Assembly (NCBI RefSeq): GCF_005930355.1
Contig: NZ_VDBO01000009.1
Location: 117,433-181,432, forward strand
DNA length: 64,000 nucleotides
From: Paenibacillus sinopodophylli
GTDB lineage: Bacteria; Bacillota; Bacilli; Paenibacillales; Paenibacillaceae
Direction of reading: 5' to 3'
Position 1 is the stretch's first letter. The number at the start of each line of letters is the position of its first letter. Below, one piece after another: positions 8,871 to 17,353 of this stretch. The notes under the pieces were generated by a model. The model had not been told where the DNA came from. It was given only the letters and a program-made list of their open reading frames with translations, and did not search any database. The translations under genes and the position numbers were made by a program.

Positions 8871-10046
8871 ATGAGTATATTTCATAATCGCAAGCAATTG
8901 CTTACTGATCAGTATGAAGCGCTAGTGCGTCAGAAGAATAAGGCTGAGGAGCTTGGCAACGGTATATTCGACCGTTATGTCCATCCTGTTCTTACGGCTG
9001 CACATGCTCCGCTCACTTGGAAATATGACTTCAATCCAGAGACGAATCCTTTCTTCATGGAGCGTCTGGGCATCCATTGTGTTTTTAATCCTGGCGCAAT
9101 CTTCTTAAATGGCAAATACCATCTTGTTGCCCGCGTTGAGGGAAATGATCGCAAATCGTTTTTTGCAATTGCCGAAAGTGACAGTCCAGTTGACGGCTTC
9201 CGCTTCTGGGATCATCCGATTCTGCTGCCAGAAACGAGTGATCCGGACATAAACGCGTACGATATGCGTCTTGTTCAGCATGAGGATGGCTGGATTTATG
9301 GCTTGTTCTGCACAGAGAGGAAAGACCCAGCTGCTCCAAAGGGCGATCTCTCAAGCGCAATCGCACAATGTGGTATTGCAAGAACGAAGGACCTGAAGCA
9401 ATGGGAACGTCTTGCCGATCTCAAAACCGCATCGAATCAGCAGCGTAATGTCGTACTGCACCCAGAGTTTGTAGAGGGCAAATACGCTTTCTATACACGC
9501 CCTCAAGATGGCTTCATCGATACAGGTTCAGGCGGCGGCATCGGTTGGGGACTATCGGATACGATCGAGAATGCAGTTGTAGAACGTGAAATCATTATAG
9601 ATGAGCGTCACTACCATACGATTAAAGAAGTAAAGAACGGTCAGGGTCCAGCACCAATTAAGACAGATAAAGGCTGGATTCATATTGCTCACGGTGTTCG
9701 CAATACAGCGGCAGGTTTGCGCTATGTTCTATATGCTTTCCTCTCCGATCTGCAGGAGCCAAGCAAAGTAACCCATCGTCCAGGCGGCCATTTGCTTGCA
9801 CCGGAAGGTATCGAGCGTGTAGGCGATGTATCTAACGTTGCCTTCTGCAATGGCGTTATTGCGGGTGACAATGGCGAGGTCTATATTTACTATGCTTCCT
9901 CGGATACACGCTGCCATGTAGCCGCAACATCTATCGACCAATTGCTCGACTATTGCTTGAATACGCCGGAGGATCCACTACGCTCGCATGCATGCGTCGA
10001 ACAGCGTATCGCCTTGATTGACCGTAATTTGCAGCTTCAAGGTTAA
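8871..10046 (+). CDS. GH130 4-O-beta-mannosyl-glucose phosphorylase
   Basis: 391 residues from ATG 8871, preferred over an upstream in-frame start because ACGGAGG lies eight bases before it. It is a five-bladed propeller of glycoside hydrolase family 130. The conserved acid is Asp131 in NAYDMRLV, the same position as the catalytic Asp131 of Bacteroides fragilis MGP. The blocks HPEFVEGKYAFYTRPQDGF and HGVRNT also fit the GH130_1 branch. It would split mannosylglucose with phosphate into mannose-1-phosphate and glucose, saving one ATP equivalent. It is the last gene of the mannan operon. Confidence 0.9.
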   Translation: MSIFHNRKQLLTDQYEALVRQKNKAEELGNGIFDRYVHPVLTAAHAPLTWKYDFNPETNPFFMERLGIHCVFNPGAIFLNGKYHLVARVEGNDRKSFFAIAESDSPVDGFRFWDHPILLPETSDPDINAYDMRLVQHEDGWIYGLFCTERKDPAAPKGDLSSAIAQCGIARTKDLKQWERLADLKTASNQQRNVVLHPEFVEGKYAFYTRPQDGFIDTGSGGGIGWGLSDTIENAVVEREIIIDERHYHTIKEVKNGQGPAPIKTDKGWIHIAHGVRNTAAGLRYVLYAFLSDLQEPSKVTHRPGGHLLAPEGIERVGDVSNVAFCNGVIAGDNGEVYIYYASSDTRCHVAATSIDQLLDYCLNTPEDPLRSHACVEQRIALIDRNLQLQG

Positions 10047-10061
10047 TGTAACAGACAGCAC

Positions 10062-10090
10062 TTGACAGATGAAGTTGACAGATGAAGTTG
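10062..10090 (+). repeat. Tandem 13-base direct repeat
   Basis: TTGACAGATGAAG occurs twice head to tail (10062-10074 and 10075-10087) and begins a third time, just after the GH130 stop. A TCTCG/CGAGA mini-hairpin follows at 10093-10105. No function is evident. Confidence 0.8.
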
Positions 10091-10123
10091 AAATCTCGCT
10101 GCGAGAAAGCGTGGGCTTCCTAT

Positions 10124-10186
10124 CGCTGTTGTTCCCAGACTTCCTTTATTCATCCTCCTACGGGGGTGAAATCTGGGAACAAAGGC
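10124..10186. repeat. Long imperfect hairpin downstream of the mannan operon
   Basis: TCGCTGTTGTTCCCAGA pairs with TCTGGGAACAAAGGCGA at 15 of 17 positions. The inner TTCATCCTCC and GGGGGTGAA continue the stem through G-U pairs around TAC. The whole is a rod of about 60 bases. It lacks a terminal T-run, so it may be a REP-like element or a processed 3' structure rather than a simple terminator. Confidence 0.6.
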
Positions 10187-10276
10187 GAATGCCCCGCTTC
10201 TCCAGCTCCCCCCTCTTTCTCTCCGCTCAAGCTCATTTAAGTTATCAATTACTGATTATTAGGTTGAACCGCTAAA

Positions 10277-10747
10277 TTAGTTGTTTTTATTATGATGAGA
10301 ACCTGACTGCTTCCAGTTGTTCCATACAAACAAACCTGCCATTGCAACAACAAATGAGCAAGCCAAATATCCCCACGTTTTATTCCAATTAATCACGCTG
10401 CCCCCATACTCACCTTCATAATTCGCTTGAATGAACAGTTCATCGCTTACTTTAACCGCTATGGCATTAAGAATCGCAGTTCTATTAATCGTGTAATATT
10501 CCGTGCCTACAGGGTAATAATTCGAGAAATGCCCTGAATAGATGCCCTCTTTATCCGAATAAGAGGTTACTTTGCCAAGCCTGCTGCCAATAGATGAAGG
10601 TTCAACTGGTTGATCAGATATGCTATAAGTGTTCCCCTCGTAGACAACGAAACGACTTGCCCAGTCTGCTTGAACAGTACCAGCAGATGTAAATACAATT
10701 ATGATCCATGCTAGTGAAACAACGATCCCGAATTTTCGCAATTTCAT
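10277..10747 (-). CDS. Unknown exported or membrane-anchored protein
   Basis: 156 residues from ATG 10747 (MKLRKFGIVV), preferred over a longer frame because an AGGAAGG site lies directly upstream and a signal peptide then begins the protein. The N-terminal hydrophobic stretch ends near AGTVQA, giving a plausible cleavage site. The middle is a soluble domain (FVVYEGNTYSISDQPV, SDKEGIYSGHFSNYYP) that probably lies outside the cell. A second membrane span (WGYLACSFVVAMAGLFVW) precedes a short His/Asn-rich tail. I do not recognise the family. It is divergent from a MerR regulator across a MerR-type operator, so its expression may be linked to that gene. Confidence 0.65.
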   Translation of the reverse strand: MKLRKFGIVVSLAWIIIVFTSAGTVQADWASRFVVYEGNTYSISDQPVEPSSIGSRLGKVTSYSDKEGIYSGHFSNYYPVGTEYYTINRTAILNAIAVKVSDELFIQANYEGEYGGSVINWNKTWGYLACSFVVAMAGLFVWNNWKQSGSHHNKNN

Positions 10748-10784
10748 CCACCTTCCTAACCTTTCGAATTTTTCATACGAATAC

Positions 10785-10815
10785 TTGACTTGGTGTGAAC
10801 ACCAAGTTGTATCAT
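10785..10815 (+). promoter_or_regulatory. MerR-type promoter and operator
   Basis: TTGACT (-35, 10785-10790) and TATCAT (-10, 10810-10815) are separated by 19 bases, the over-long spacing typical of MerR-activated promoters. The spacer is filled by a perfect palindrome, ACTTGGTGT-GA-ACACCAAGT (10788-10807). It lies about 35 bases upstream of the MerR gene, so autoregulation is likely. Confidence 0.8.
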
Positions 10816-10852
10816 AACAATCAGTAAGAAGGAAGTAGGTGGCCGCGTGGAA

Positions 10853-11239
10853 ATGAGTTACTCCATCAAACAAATATCAACTCAAACTGGATTGACAGAA
10901 GATGCTCTAAGATATTACGAAAAAATCGGTCTGCTTCCCCCAGCCAAACGCAAACCAAACGGTCATCGCTATTACTTGACCGAAGATACTGAAGTGATGA
11001 CAGTCATTACCTGCTTGAAGAAAGCAGGCATGTCATTAGAAGAAATAACGGCTTACGTTCACTACTCAAACGAGAATGATTCGGAGCTGGATGCCGTTTA
11101 TTACAAGTATAGGAAAAAGGTACTCGACCAAATTAGTGAGCTTCAAAAAATATTGCTAGTTATGGATGAGAAGCATCGCGAGAACAAATCTATTTTCAGC
11201 ACAATTAAAACCATAAATAACAGCAAAAACAGGGGATGA
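10853..11239 (+). CDS. MerR-family transcriptional regulator
   Basis: About 128 residues. The N-terminal winged helix-turn-helix (YSIKQISTQTGLTEDALRYYEKIGLL) is followed by the HRYYL wing and a coiled-coil dimerisation helix ending in a charged, Asn-rich tail. No cysteine cluster is seen, so it is of the organic-effector or unknown-signal class rather than a metal sensor. The start is either ATG 10853 or GTG 10847. It lies directly behind a 19-base-spaced promoter with its presumed operator and four bases before an SDR gene, forming a MerR-SDR unit common in Bacillales. Confidence 0.85.
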   Translation: MSYSIKQISTQTGLTEDALRYYEKIGLLPPAKRKPNGHRYYLTEDTEVMTVITCLKKAGMSLEEITAYVHYSNENDSELDAVYYKYRKKVLDQISELQKILLVMDEKHRENKSIFSTIKTINNSKNRG

Positions 11240-11243
11240 TGTC

Positions 11244-12095
11244 ATGATGACAACAGCTGTAACTAACATTGCACTTATTACAGGAGCAAGCTCAGGCGTA
11301 GGTTTTGAATTGACCAAGCGGATGTTATCCGAGGGCTGGCAGATCATTGCGCTGATTCGCTCAAGCTTTCCAACTGATGATCCTATTATCATAAATGCTG
11401 AACGAGCAAAACAGCTCCGAACATATAAAGCGGATCTGGCTGATTTCGAATCACTGAAAGCAGCACTACATCAAATTAAGCAAAATGAAAGCCACGTTGA
11501 TGTTATCTTTAATAATGCAGGTGTCTCATTCGGGGAAATGAAATACTCCAAGCAATTACGAGAGATGCATTTCGAGATCAATACAGCTGTCCCCTATATC
11601 ATCTACGCCCAGCTCAAAGGGCTGCTATTGAAAGGAGCATTGAAGACAGTCATAAACACCTCATCCAATGCCTCTCTGCATGTTAGAAGGTTTAATCCAG
11701 ATACCTTGGACAAACCTGTTACTTTCAAAAAGCTTGTCGGCCCTTATGCAGACAGTAAGCTTGCCCTGTCTCTATGGACGATGGAAGCTGCAATTGCCGC
11801 AAGTGCTGAGGGAATAAATCTTCGAAGCGTATGCCCAGGCGGAAATAAAACGCCAATGACGAATAACGATGGCATGCCTGGCTATCTCATGCCTATTCGT
11901 CATTTATTTTTCTCTCATCCTCGCAAAGGAGCTTCACGATTATATGATGCAGCATTCGGCGAGGCAAAGAACAAAACAGGCATTTTTCTGAACAAAGGCA
12001 AGGATACCCCTATTCTGTTCAGTGAACAAGCGAAAAAAGTGCTCTCTAAGGTCGAAAGCATTTACCAACAAGAATTTGCAAACGATCCTGCTTAA
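11244..12095 (+). CDS. Short-chain dehydrogenase/reductase, substrate unknown
   Basis: 283 residues with a Rossmann fold: the nucleotide-binding motif TGASSGVG, the structural NNAG motif, and the catalytic Tyr and Lys in YADSK. After the active site comes CPGGNKTPM, close to the usual PGxxxTxM substrate loop. It overlaps the MerR transcript, with its start four bases after the regulator stop, so it is probably the regulator's target. A possible role is detoxifying a carbonyl compound sensed by the MerR protein, but nothing in the sequence defines the substrate. Confidence 0.8.
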   Translation: MMTTAVTNIALITGASSGVGFELTKRMLSEGWQIIALIRSSFPTDDPIIINAERAKQLRTYKADLADFESLKAALHQIKQNESHVDVIFNNAGVSFGEMKYSKQLREMHFEINTAVPYIIYAQLKGLLLKGALKTVINTSSNASLHVRRFNPDTLDKPVTFKKLVGPYADSKLALSLWTMEAAIAASAEGINLRSVCPGGNKTPMTNNDGMPGYLMPIRHLFFSHPRKGASRLYDAAFGEAKNKTGIFLNKGKDTPILFSEQAKKVLSKVESIYQQEFANDPA

Positions 12096-12116
12096 TCAAA
12101 CACGACTATGATTCCC

Positions 12117-13205
12117 TTATACTCCCTTAATCGTTGTTGTCACCGGACCCGTCGATTCCCGGTACATCAGTTCTCCTGCAACCAGCAGCTTCTCCATCGG
12201 TTCCTCCTTGCTCTCAATTCGGGCAATTAGACGATCGACAGCACGCTTGCCAAGCGCCTCCTTAGGCACGTGCACGGTCGTAAGCGCAGGCGACATTCTG
12301 AACGAATCTTCAATATTATCGTAGCCCGTAACAGATACCTCTTCAGGTACGGCTACCCCAAGCTCCTGAAGCGCTTTGACTGCACCAATTCCGATCATAT
12401 CATTGGCACAGAGCAGCGCGGTAGGCAAGGTTTTCGCCTTGATCCGTTTAATGGCCCACTGCTTAATCAGCTCATGAAATTGCTCATGATCGAAGCCTTC
12501 AACAGACAAGTAGCATTCACTGCTTATTGATAAGCGAAGTGTGTCCTCCATATGTTCCTCAAGCGCACTTCTGAAGCCAAGAAAACGATCCTTAAAGCTC
12601 CGAGAATAATGAATATCGCCAACAAAGCACAGCTGAGTGTGACCCTTTCCGATCAAATGCTTCGTTAGGCGGTACATCGATTCATAGTTGTTCGTAAATA
12701 CCGTATCACTTGGAATAAGCATATCCTCGTGATCAACTAATACCATCGGCAATCCGATACGATGCACCTCAAGCAGCAGCGGTGTTGATATTTCACCAAC
12801 TCCGATGAGTCCAAGTATGCCGTTAGGATTCAAGAAATGCAGGAAATGATCGACGCTTTGCTCCGACACGATGACCATGCCATAGCCGCCTTCTTCCAGC
12901 CTTGCCGCAATCCCATCTAGAATACGACCCCAATAAAGCGACTCCTTCGTCTGGAACCGAATATTCGGCATGAGCACGAGCACCGATTGTTTGCCTGCAG
13001 CAGGAGTTTTGGGGAGCTGCTCGAGCTTCATCGTTTTGACATATGCGTTTTTTTGCGAGAAATAGCCTAGTTGTGACGCTGCTTGAATAACGCGCTCCTG
13101 CGTTGCTTCACTTACCCCGCCTTTGCCCGATAATGCCTTAGAGACAACAAACTTGGAAACGCCTATATGATCAGCAATCTGCTGCATGGTGACCTTCTTT
13201 GACAT
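12117..13205 (-). CDS. LacI-family transcriptional repressor
   Basis: 362 residues from ATG 13205 behind AGGTGGAG; a longer frame to 13253 would overlap the upstream gene without a ribosome site. The N-terminal helix-turn-helix (VTMQQIADHIGVSKFVVSKALSG) and hinge are followed by a periplasmic-binding-like effector domain (LCANDMIGIGAVKALQELG, SVTGYDNIE). It is the last gene of the minus-strand SDR-kinase-binding protein group and lies 14 bases from the binding-protein stop. This places it with a sugar-sensing locus. Its target may be the mannan genes or a system outside the window. Confidence 0.88.
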   Translation of the reverse strand: MSKKVTMQQIADHIGVSKFVVSKALSGKGGVSEATQERVIQAASQLGYFSQKNAYVKTMKLEQLPKTPAAGKQSVLVLMPNIRFQTKESLYWGRILDGIAARLEEGGYGMVIVSEQSVDHFLHFLNPNGILGLIGVGEISTPLLLEVHRIGLPMVLVDHEDMLIPSDTVFTNNYESMYRLTKHLIGKGHTQLCFVGDIHYSRSFKDRFLGFRSALEEHMEDTLRLSISSECYLSVEGFDHEQFHELIKQWAIKRIKAKTLPTALLCANDMIGIGAVKALQELGVAVPEEVSVTGYDNIEDSFRMSPALTTVHVPKEALGKRAVDRLIARIESKEEPMEKLLVAGELMYRESTGPVTTTIKGV

Positions 13206-13219
13206 GGGAATACTCCACC

Positions 13220-14497
13220 TTAACTTTTGGTAATAGTTCGTGCTGCTTTCCATCGCTCGTTATATTGGTCGAACGCTTCCTGCAAGTCGGGAGCAGCAAT
13301 CCACTCTTGGATGAAATCACCCGACCAGAATGCGATTTGCGCTGTATTCGAAATTTCGAGCAGCTTATCACTCGGCACACGGCGCTCTAAAAACTCGCTG
13401 TTGAAGGATAGAAACTGCTGGAACTGCGGCAAGGAGGGCGACTGCTCCTCACTAACTGGCAGAAACCCTGAATCATCGACATATCCGGAATCATTGACAA
13501 AAAACTTCACCCAAGCCTCAGCAAACTGCTTGTTGTCACTGAACTTGCTCACGCCAATGAACCAATCCGGGCTTATAGGAGCGTATCGCTTCTCGCTATT
13601 GTCATAGGGGAAAGGGAAAAATCCGATATCCTCCGATTTTGCTCCAACAGCTATCACCTGATTAATAACCCAATTTCCCATCAAATACATGCCTGCTCTG
13701 CCGCTCGCCAGCTCAATCTTAGAGGTTTCCCACTGATTCGTAAGCAATTGCTTCTCCACATATTCACGATCAATTAACGTTTTGACAATGGAGATGGCTT
13801 GTCCCCAAGCATTTTCGATTTGCCACGGACGGTCCTCATTCACCATATTGTTCATATAATCAGCATCCCCAGTTATGTAGCTGACCAAATCCTCCCCCCA
13901 AGTCATGAGCGGCCACTGGGCTCCATAATTCAAATAAACCGGTACGATTCCCGCCACCTTGAGCTTCTCACAGGCGGCATAGAACGCTTCAAGCGTGGTC
14001 GGGATTTCCTTAATACCAGCCTTGGCAAATGCTTCTTTATTATAGACAATACCCGTCGTCGTAGCGCCCGTAGCAATGCCGTAACGCGAGCCCGCGAAAG
14101 CTTTGAAATCGGCAAAGCGCATATTCTCAAACAACGTATCACTGAGCGGCTCGAAATAGCTAGGCAAATCTTCGTTTTTGATATTGTTCGGCAGCAATAG
14201 CACATCGTCTATATTTCGAGTAGACAATCGCATCATAATTTCACTTGTATAGTTAGCTACACTCTCGAATTTGACCGTCACACCGGGATAGATCTCTGAG
14301 AATCGATCTGCATATGTTTGGAATACGCCGTTCTCCACAAGGTCAATTCGATTGGTTAGTACCGTCAGTATTACAGCCCTCTCGGTCTGGCTTGTTATGT
14401 CCACAAGCTCGCTCTCCGCTTCTTTACTCTCGCAGCCTGCCATGAACAAGACGCTAATCAGAGCAAAAAGCATAAAATAGAACTTGGATTTATTCAT
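13220..14497 (-). CDS. Orphan sugar-binding lipoprotein paired with a sensor kinase
   Basis: 425 residues. The lipoprotein signal ends in FMAGC with Cys22, and the rest is a family 1 extracellular solute-binding protein. Its start overlaps the kinase stop by ATGA, and no permease gene is nearby. It is a clear paralog of the mannan-operon binding protein at 5030-6349, sharing GIVYNKEAF, MGNWVINQV and SEDIGFFPFP. The absence of a transporter and the tight coupling to a kinase suggest an accessory sugar sensor rather than uptake. It could instead serve the 3.2-4.9 kb permeases as a second binding protein. Confidence 0.85.
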   Translation of the reverse strand: MNKSKFYFMLFALISVLFMAGCESKEAESELVDITSQTERAVILTVLTNRIDLVENGVFQTYADRFSEIYPGVTVKFESVANYTSEIMMRLSTRNIDDVLLLPNNIKNEDLPSYFEPLSDTLFENMRFADFKAFAGSRYGIATGATTTGIVYNKEAFAKAGIKEIPTTLEAFYAACEKLKVAGIVPVYLNYGAQWPLMTWGEDLVSYITGDADYMNNMVNEDRPWQIENAWGQAISIVKTLIDREYVEKQLLTNQWETSKIELASGRAGMYLMGNWVINQVIAVGAKSEDIGFFPFPYDNSEKRYAPISPDWFIGVSKFSDNKQFAEAWVKFFVNDSGYVDDSGFLPVSEEQSPSLPQFQQFLSFNSEFLERRVPSDKLLEISNTAQIAFWSGDFIQEWIAAPDLQEAFDQYNERWKAARTITKS

Positions 14498-16365
14498 TCT
14501 GCTTCTCTCCCTAATTCAATTGGAAGCTGTAAAATCACCTCAGTACCTGTTCCTCGTTCACTAATTACCTTCAAACCGTATGCACTTCCATAATGCAGCT
14601 TAATCCGCTCATTTACATTTTTTAATCCAATGCCGCTGGACTTGCGCTTCACTTCAGCTTCTTCCAACCCTGCTAAGGATCGATTTAACCGCTCCAAGGT
14701 TTCCTCATTCATGCCGAGACCATCATCCTTAATGCGGAGCCAAAGGATCTGGGAAGTTTGCTCACTGCTTATTTCAATTCGCATAGACGGTTTGTTGTCA
14801 TCCATACCATGATAGATCGCGTTCTCAACGATGGGCTGCAGCACCAGCTTGATAATCGGATAATTCAACCACTCTTCCGAAACCCGAATTTCTAAACGAA
14901 ATCGGTTCGGATAACGGTAATTAAGCATTTCCACATAATTTCTCATATGCAGCAGTTCGTTCTCTAGGGTAACCTCTTCATGCAAATCACTAATGCTGTA
15001 CCGCAGCAACTTCCCTAGTATCGCGATCATATCCGCCGCAATTTGATCATCATTAAGCTCCGCTGCCATTCGAATCGATTCGAGCGTATTGTACATGAAA
15101 TGCGGATTAATCTGGCTCTGCAGCGCATTCAGCTCCGCTTCCTTCTTCTTCTTCTCGATGACATAGATGTCTTGAATCAAATGGTCGATCCGCACAATCA
15201 TACGATTAAACTGGGTGCCTAGTTGACCGACTTCGTCTTGATACTTCACCTGAAACTGGACGTTGAAATCGCCTTCCTGCACGTTTCGCATCAAACGCAT
15301 CATCTTGCGAAGCGGATTCGTGAGCGCAAACGAGAAAATAAACGAAATGAACAGCGCCACGATAATCGTAATCAACGTAGCGATCCACGTTACACTGCGA
15401 ATGACGACTGCATCCTTCGTAAGTTCGCTGTTCGAGATGGAAGTCATTGCCTTCCACTTCGTATTCGGTGATGTCGTATATATGTATAATCGTTTCATCC
15501 CATCGCGCTCATAATAAAAGCTGCCTTTGTCTCCTACGGCGAGCTTAACAGTTGGGTCGTTCGCAATATTCGTCGCCATCAGCGACTTATCACTATCGTA
15601 AACGACATTTCCCAGCTCATCAATAATGACCGAATCCCCATTCGTTACCTTATCGAGCTCGCTCATCTGATCTTCAATGACGCTAATGTTCGCATCCACG
15701 GCAATCATGCCTAATGGCTTCAGCGTATTATCGATGATTTTCCTTACAACTGTGAAGGCATATTTGGTACTCTGCAGATTGTTTGTGTACTTCTGCGTAC
15801 TGAACAGCAGCGCCTCGCCGCCTGAGCTTTGAACGCTCTCGCGCCAGTTCTCATAGCTTTCCTTGACGTTCTGCCGTATGCCGCCGCCTCTCGTGGAAAA
15901 ATAGCCGTTTCCGTACTGGTCAAAAATATAAACCGAATTGGCGCCTCGCTTGATCGTATTGATGAACGAGATATTGCCTTCAATGCCCCGCTGAATGACG
16001 AGTACTTGGTCGAAATCGTCCGGCACTTTACTGCCATTCTCACCCGCTGTTTGCTGTCTCTGTTCATAATAAACGTTTGAGCGCATCAGATTTTGTTTGA
16101 TATCGTCTTGATAAGCAGGAATGGAAGAAATACGAACCATATCCTCGATATAATCGTCCACGCGAACCATCATATTCTCAAGCATCTTTGTCGAATAAAC
16201 GATCGTTTTCTCTTCAATCGAGCGCGAATAATTGCTATAGGAGATGTAGCCGATAAACGATAACGGCAGCGTAATGAGAAGCAGAAATACGATAAACAGC
16301 TTGCGTTCCATTCTCATTCCGCCAAAAGCTGCCGCTATGCGCCACAATCGTTTTTTTGGACTCAT
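14494..16365 (-). CDS. YesM-type sensor histidine kinase
   Basis: 623 residues from ATG 16365, which sits seven bases behind AAGGGAG; the ATG six bases upstream is too close to that site. Order: membrane span near residues 22-42, a large extracellular Cache-like sensor, a second span near 285-310, HAMP (LRKMMRLMRNVQEGDFNVQF), a His_kinase domain with His422 in QINPHFMYN, and an ATPase domain (QPIVENAIYHGMD, GIGLKNV). No response regulator follows. The gene is coupled to an orphan binding protein. The YesN-like regulator at 2373-3137 is the only partner candidate in the window. Confidence 0.9.
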   Translation of the reverse strand: MSPKKRLWRIAAAFGGMRMERKLFIVFLLLITLPLSFIGYISYSNYSRSIEEKTIVYSTKMLENMMVRVDDYIEDMVRISSIPAYQDDIKQNLMRSNVYYEQRQQTAGENGSKVPDDFDQVLVIQRGIEGNISFINTIKRGANSVYIFDQYGNGYFSTRGGGIRQNVKESYENWRESVQSSGGEALLFSTQKYTNNLQSTKYAFTVVRKIIDNTLKPLGMIAVDANISVIEDQMSELDKVTNGDSVIIDELGNVVYDSDKSLMATNIANDPTVKLAVGDKGSFYYERDGMKRLYIYTTSPNTKWKAMTSISNSELTKDAVVIRSVTWIATLITIIVALFISFIFSFALTNPLRKMMRLMRNVQEGDFNVQFQVKYQDEVGQLGTQFNRMIVRIDHLIQDIYVIEKKKKEAELNALQSQINPHFMYNTLESIRMAAELNDDQIAADMIAILGKLLRYSISDLHEEVTLENELLHMRNYVEMLNYRYPNRFRLEIRVSEEWLNYPIIKLVLQPIVENAIYHGMDDNKPSMRIEISSEQTSQILWLRIKDDGLGMNEETLERLNRSLAGLEEAEVKRKSSGIGLKNVNERIKLHYGSAYGLKVISERGTGTEVILQLPIELGREAE

Positions 16366-16382
16366 CCTCATACTCCCTTAAT

Positions 16383-17144
16383 CTAGATGGCAGGCATCAC
16401 GTTTCCGCCGTTTACCGGAATATATGCCCCTGTTATAAAGCTTGCAAGATCCGAGGCCAGGAAAGCGACCGTATTCGCAATTTCCTGATCGGTGCCTCTG
16501 CGTTTCAGCGGTACAGTCTGCGCGTAGCCATTGTTCTCATCTATTCCGCTCGCCCGGTCGCGGTCGCTGATTGTCCATCCAGGCGCAACCTGGTTTACTG
16601 TAATTTGATGCTCGCCCGCTTCCTTCGCAAGCACGCGATACACGCCATCCATCCCGCGCTTGCCTGCCGTGTAAGCAGATTGGTTCGGAAAATTTTGCAT
16701 CGCACATTCCGTATTAATACCGATAACACGTCCCGCTTTGCGTTCTATCATCGCAGGCACGAACGCTTTGGCCAAAAATACGCTTTGGAGTACGCAGGAT
16801 TCGAATTGGCTTACATAATCTGCGATTGGCTGCTCCAGAATGCTCGTCCATTGATATTGAATGACCGCATTCGCAACTACGATGTCCACATGACCAAGCT
16901 CCGCTGCAATTTTCTTATGCATAGCGTAGATGTGTTGCTCGTTTGTGACATCTGCTTGAACGATCATAGCACGTCGTCCGAGATCTGTTATTTCCTGAAG
17001 CAGCTCATTCGCCTTCGCTTCGTTATTGTTGTAATGCAATACGATGTTAGCACCGCAGCCAGCCAGCGTACGAGCCATAACCCGTCCTAAATCTCCAGTT
17101 GAACCCGTAATTAAAGCCGTTTTATTCGCAAGATCGATTTGCAT
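16383..17144 (-). CDS. SDR oxidoreductase (3-ketoacyl reductase/sugar dehydrogenase type)
   Basis: About 253 residues from ATG 17144; a GTG at 17156 is also in frame but directly abuts the AAGGG site. Features are TGSTGDLG for nucleotide binding, DVTNEQ, the catalytic YTAGK, the APGWT loop and the C-terminal VNGG. The usual NNAG motif reads VANAV here, a mild deviation. It precedes the sensor kinase by 17 bases, so the two are probably co-transcribed. The close fold relatives are broad, and the sugar-sensing context suggests a polyol or sugar-acid substrate, as inference only. Confidence 0.82.
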   Translation of the reverse strand: MQIDLANKTALITGSTGDLGRVMARTLAGCGANIVLHYNNNEAKANELLQEITDLGRRAMIVQADVTNEQHIYAMHKKIAAELGHVDIVVANAVIQYQWTSILEQPIADYVSQFESCVLQSVFLAKAFVPAMIERKAGRVIGINTECAMQNFPNQSAYTAGKRGMDGVYRVLAKEAGEHQITVNQVAPGWTISDRDRASGIDENNGYAQTVPLKRRGTDQEIANTVAFLASDLASFITGAYIPVNGGNVMPAI

Positions 17145-17288
17145 ATTCCGATTCACCCTTCTATTTATAGAGATTTGTTATTTCATTTGATAATAATTAT
17201 GCTACCAAAAAAACAACATTTTATAAAGCGTATTCACAAAAATCCGTAACCTGCCTGTAAGAAAAGTTTTCGTAGAAAAGTAGTTGTA

Positions 17289-17294
17289 TATAAT
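17289..17294 (+). promoter_or_regulatory. Possible -10 element of the lyase operon
   Basis: TATAAT preceded by TG two bases upstream. No good -35 lies 17 bases further up, which would fit a weak or activator-dependent promoter. It lies 31 bases before the ATTCC/GGAAT palindrome. Confidence 0.4.
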
Positions 17295-17324
17295 TGGGAA
17301 CCATGCTATCATCCTAATCATACA

Positions 17325-17338
17325 ATTCCAGTAGGAAT
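17325..17338. promoter_or_regulatory. Palindromic operator candidate before the lyase operon
   Basis: ATTCC-AGTA-GGAAT, extended by outer ACAAT and ATTGT. The position just downstream of the possible -10 fits a repressor site. The shape recalls sites of Rrf2-type sulfur regulators such as CymR, but I cannot confirm the match from memory. Confidence 0.45.
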
Positions 17339-17353
17339 ACTATTGTCGACCGG

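Noticed and set aside
10062..10186. CRISPR array or insertion-sequence end
   Set aside because: Only two short head-to-tail repeats without spacers, and no transposase or cas gene anywhere in the window.
16356..17090. Long open frame on the plus strand (about 244 codons)
   Set aside because: It lies opposite the SDR gene, which has all SDR motifs and a ribosome site; the plus frame has a Cys/Arg-rich composition and no recognisable domain.
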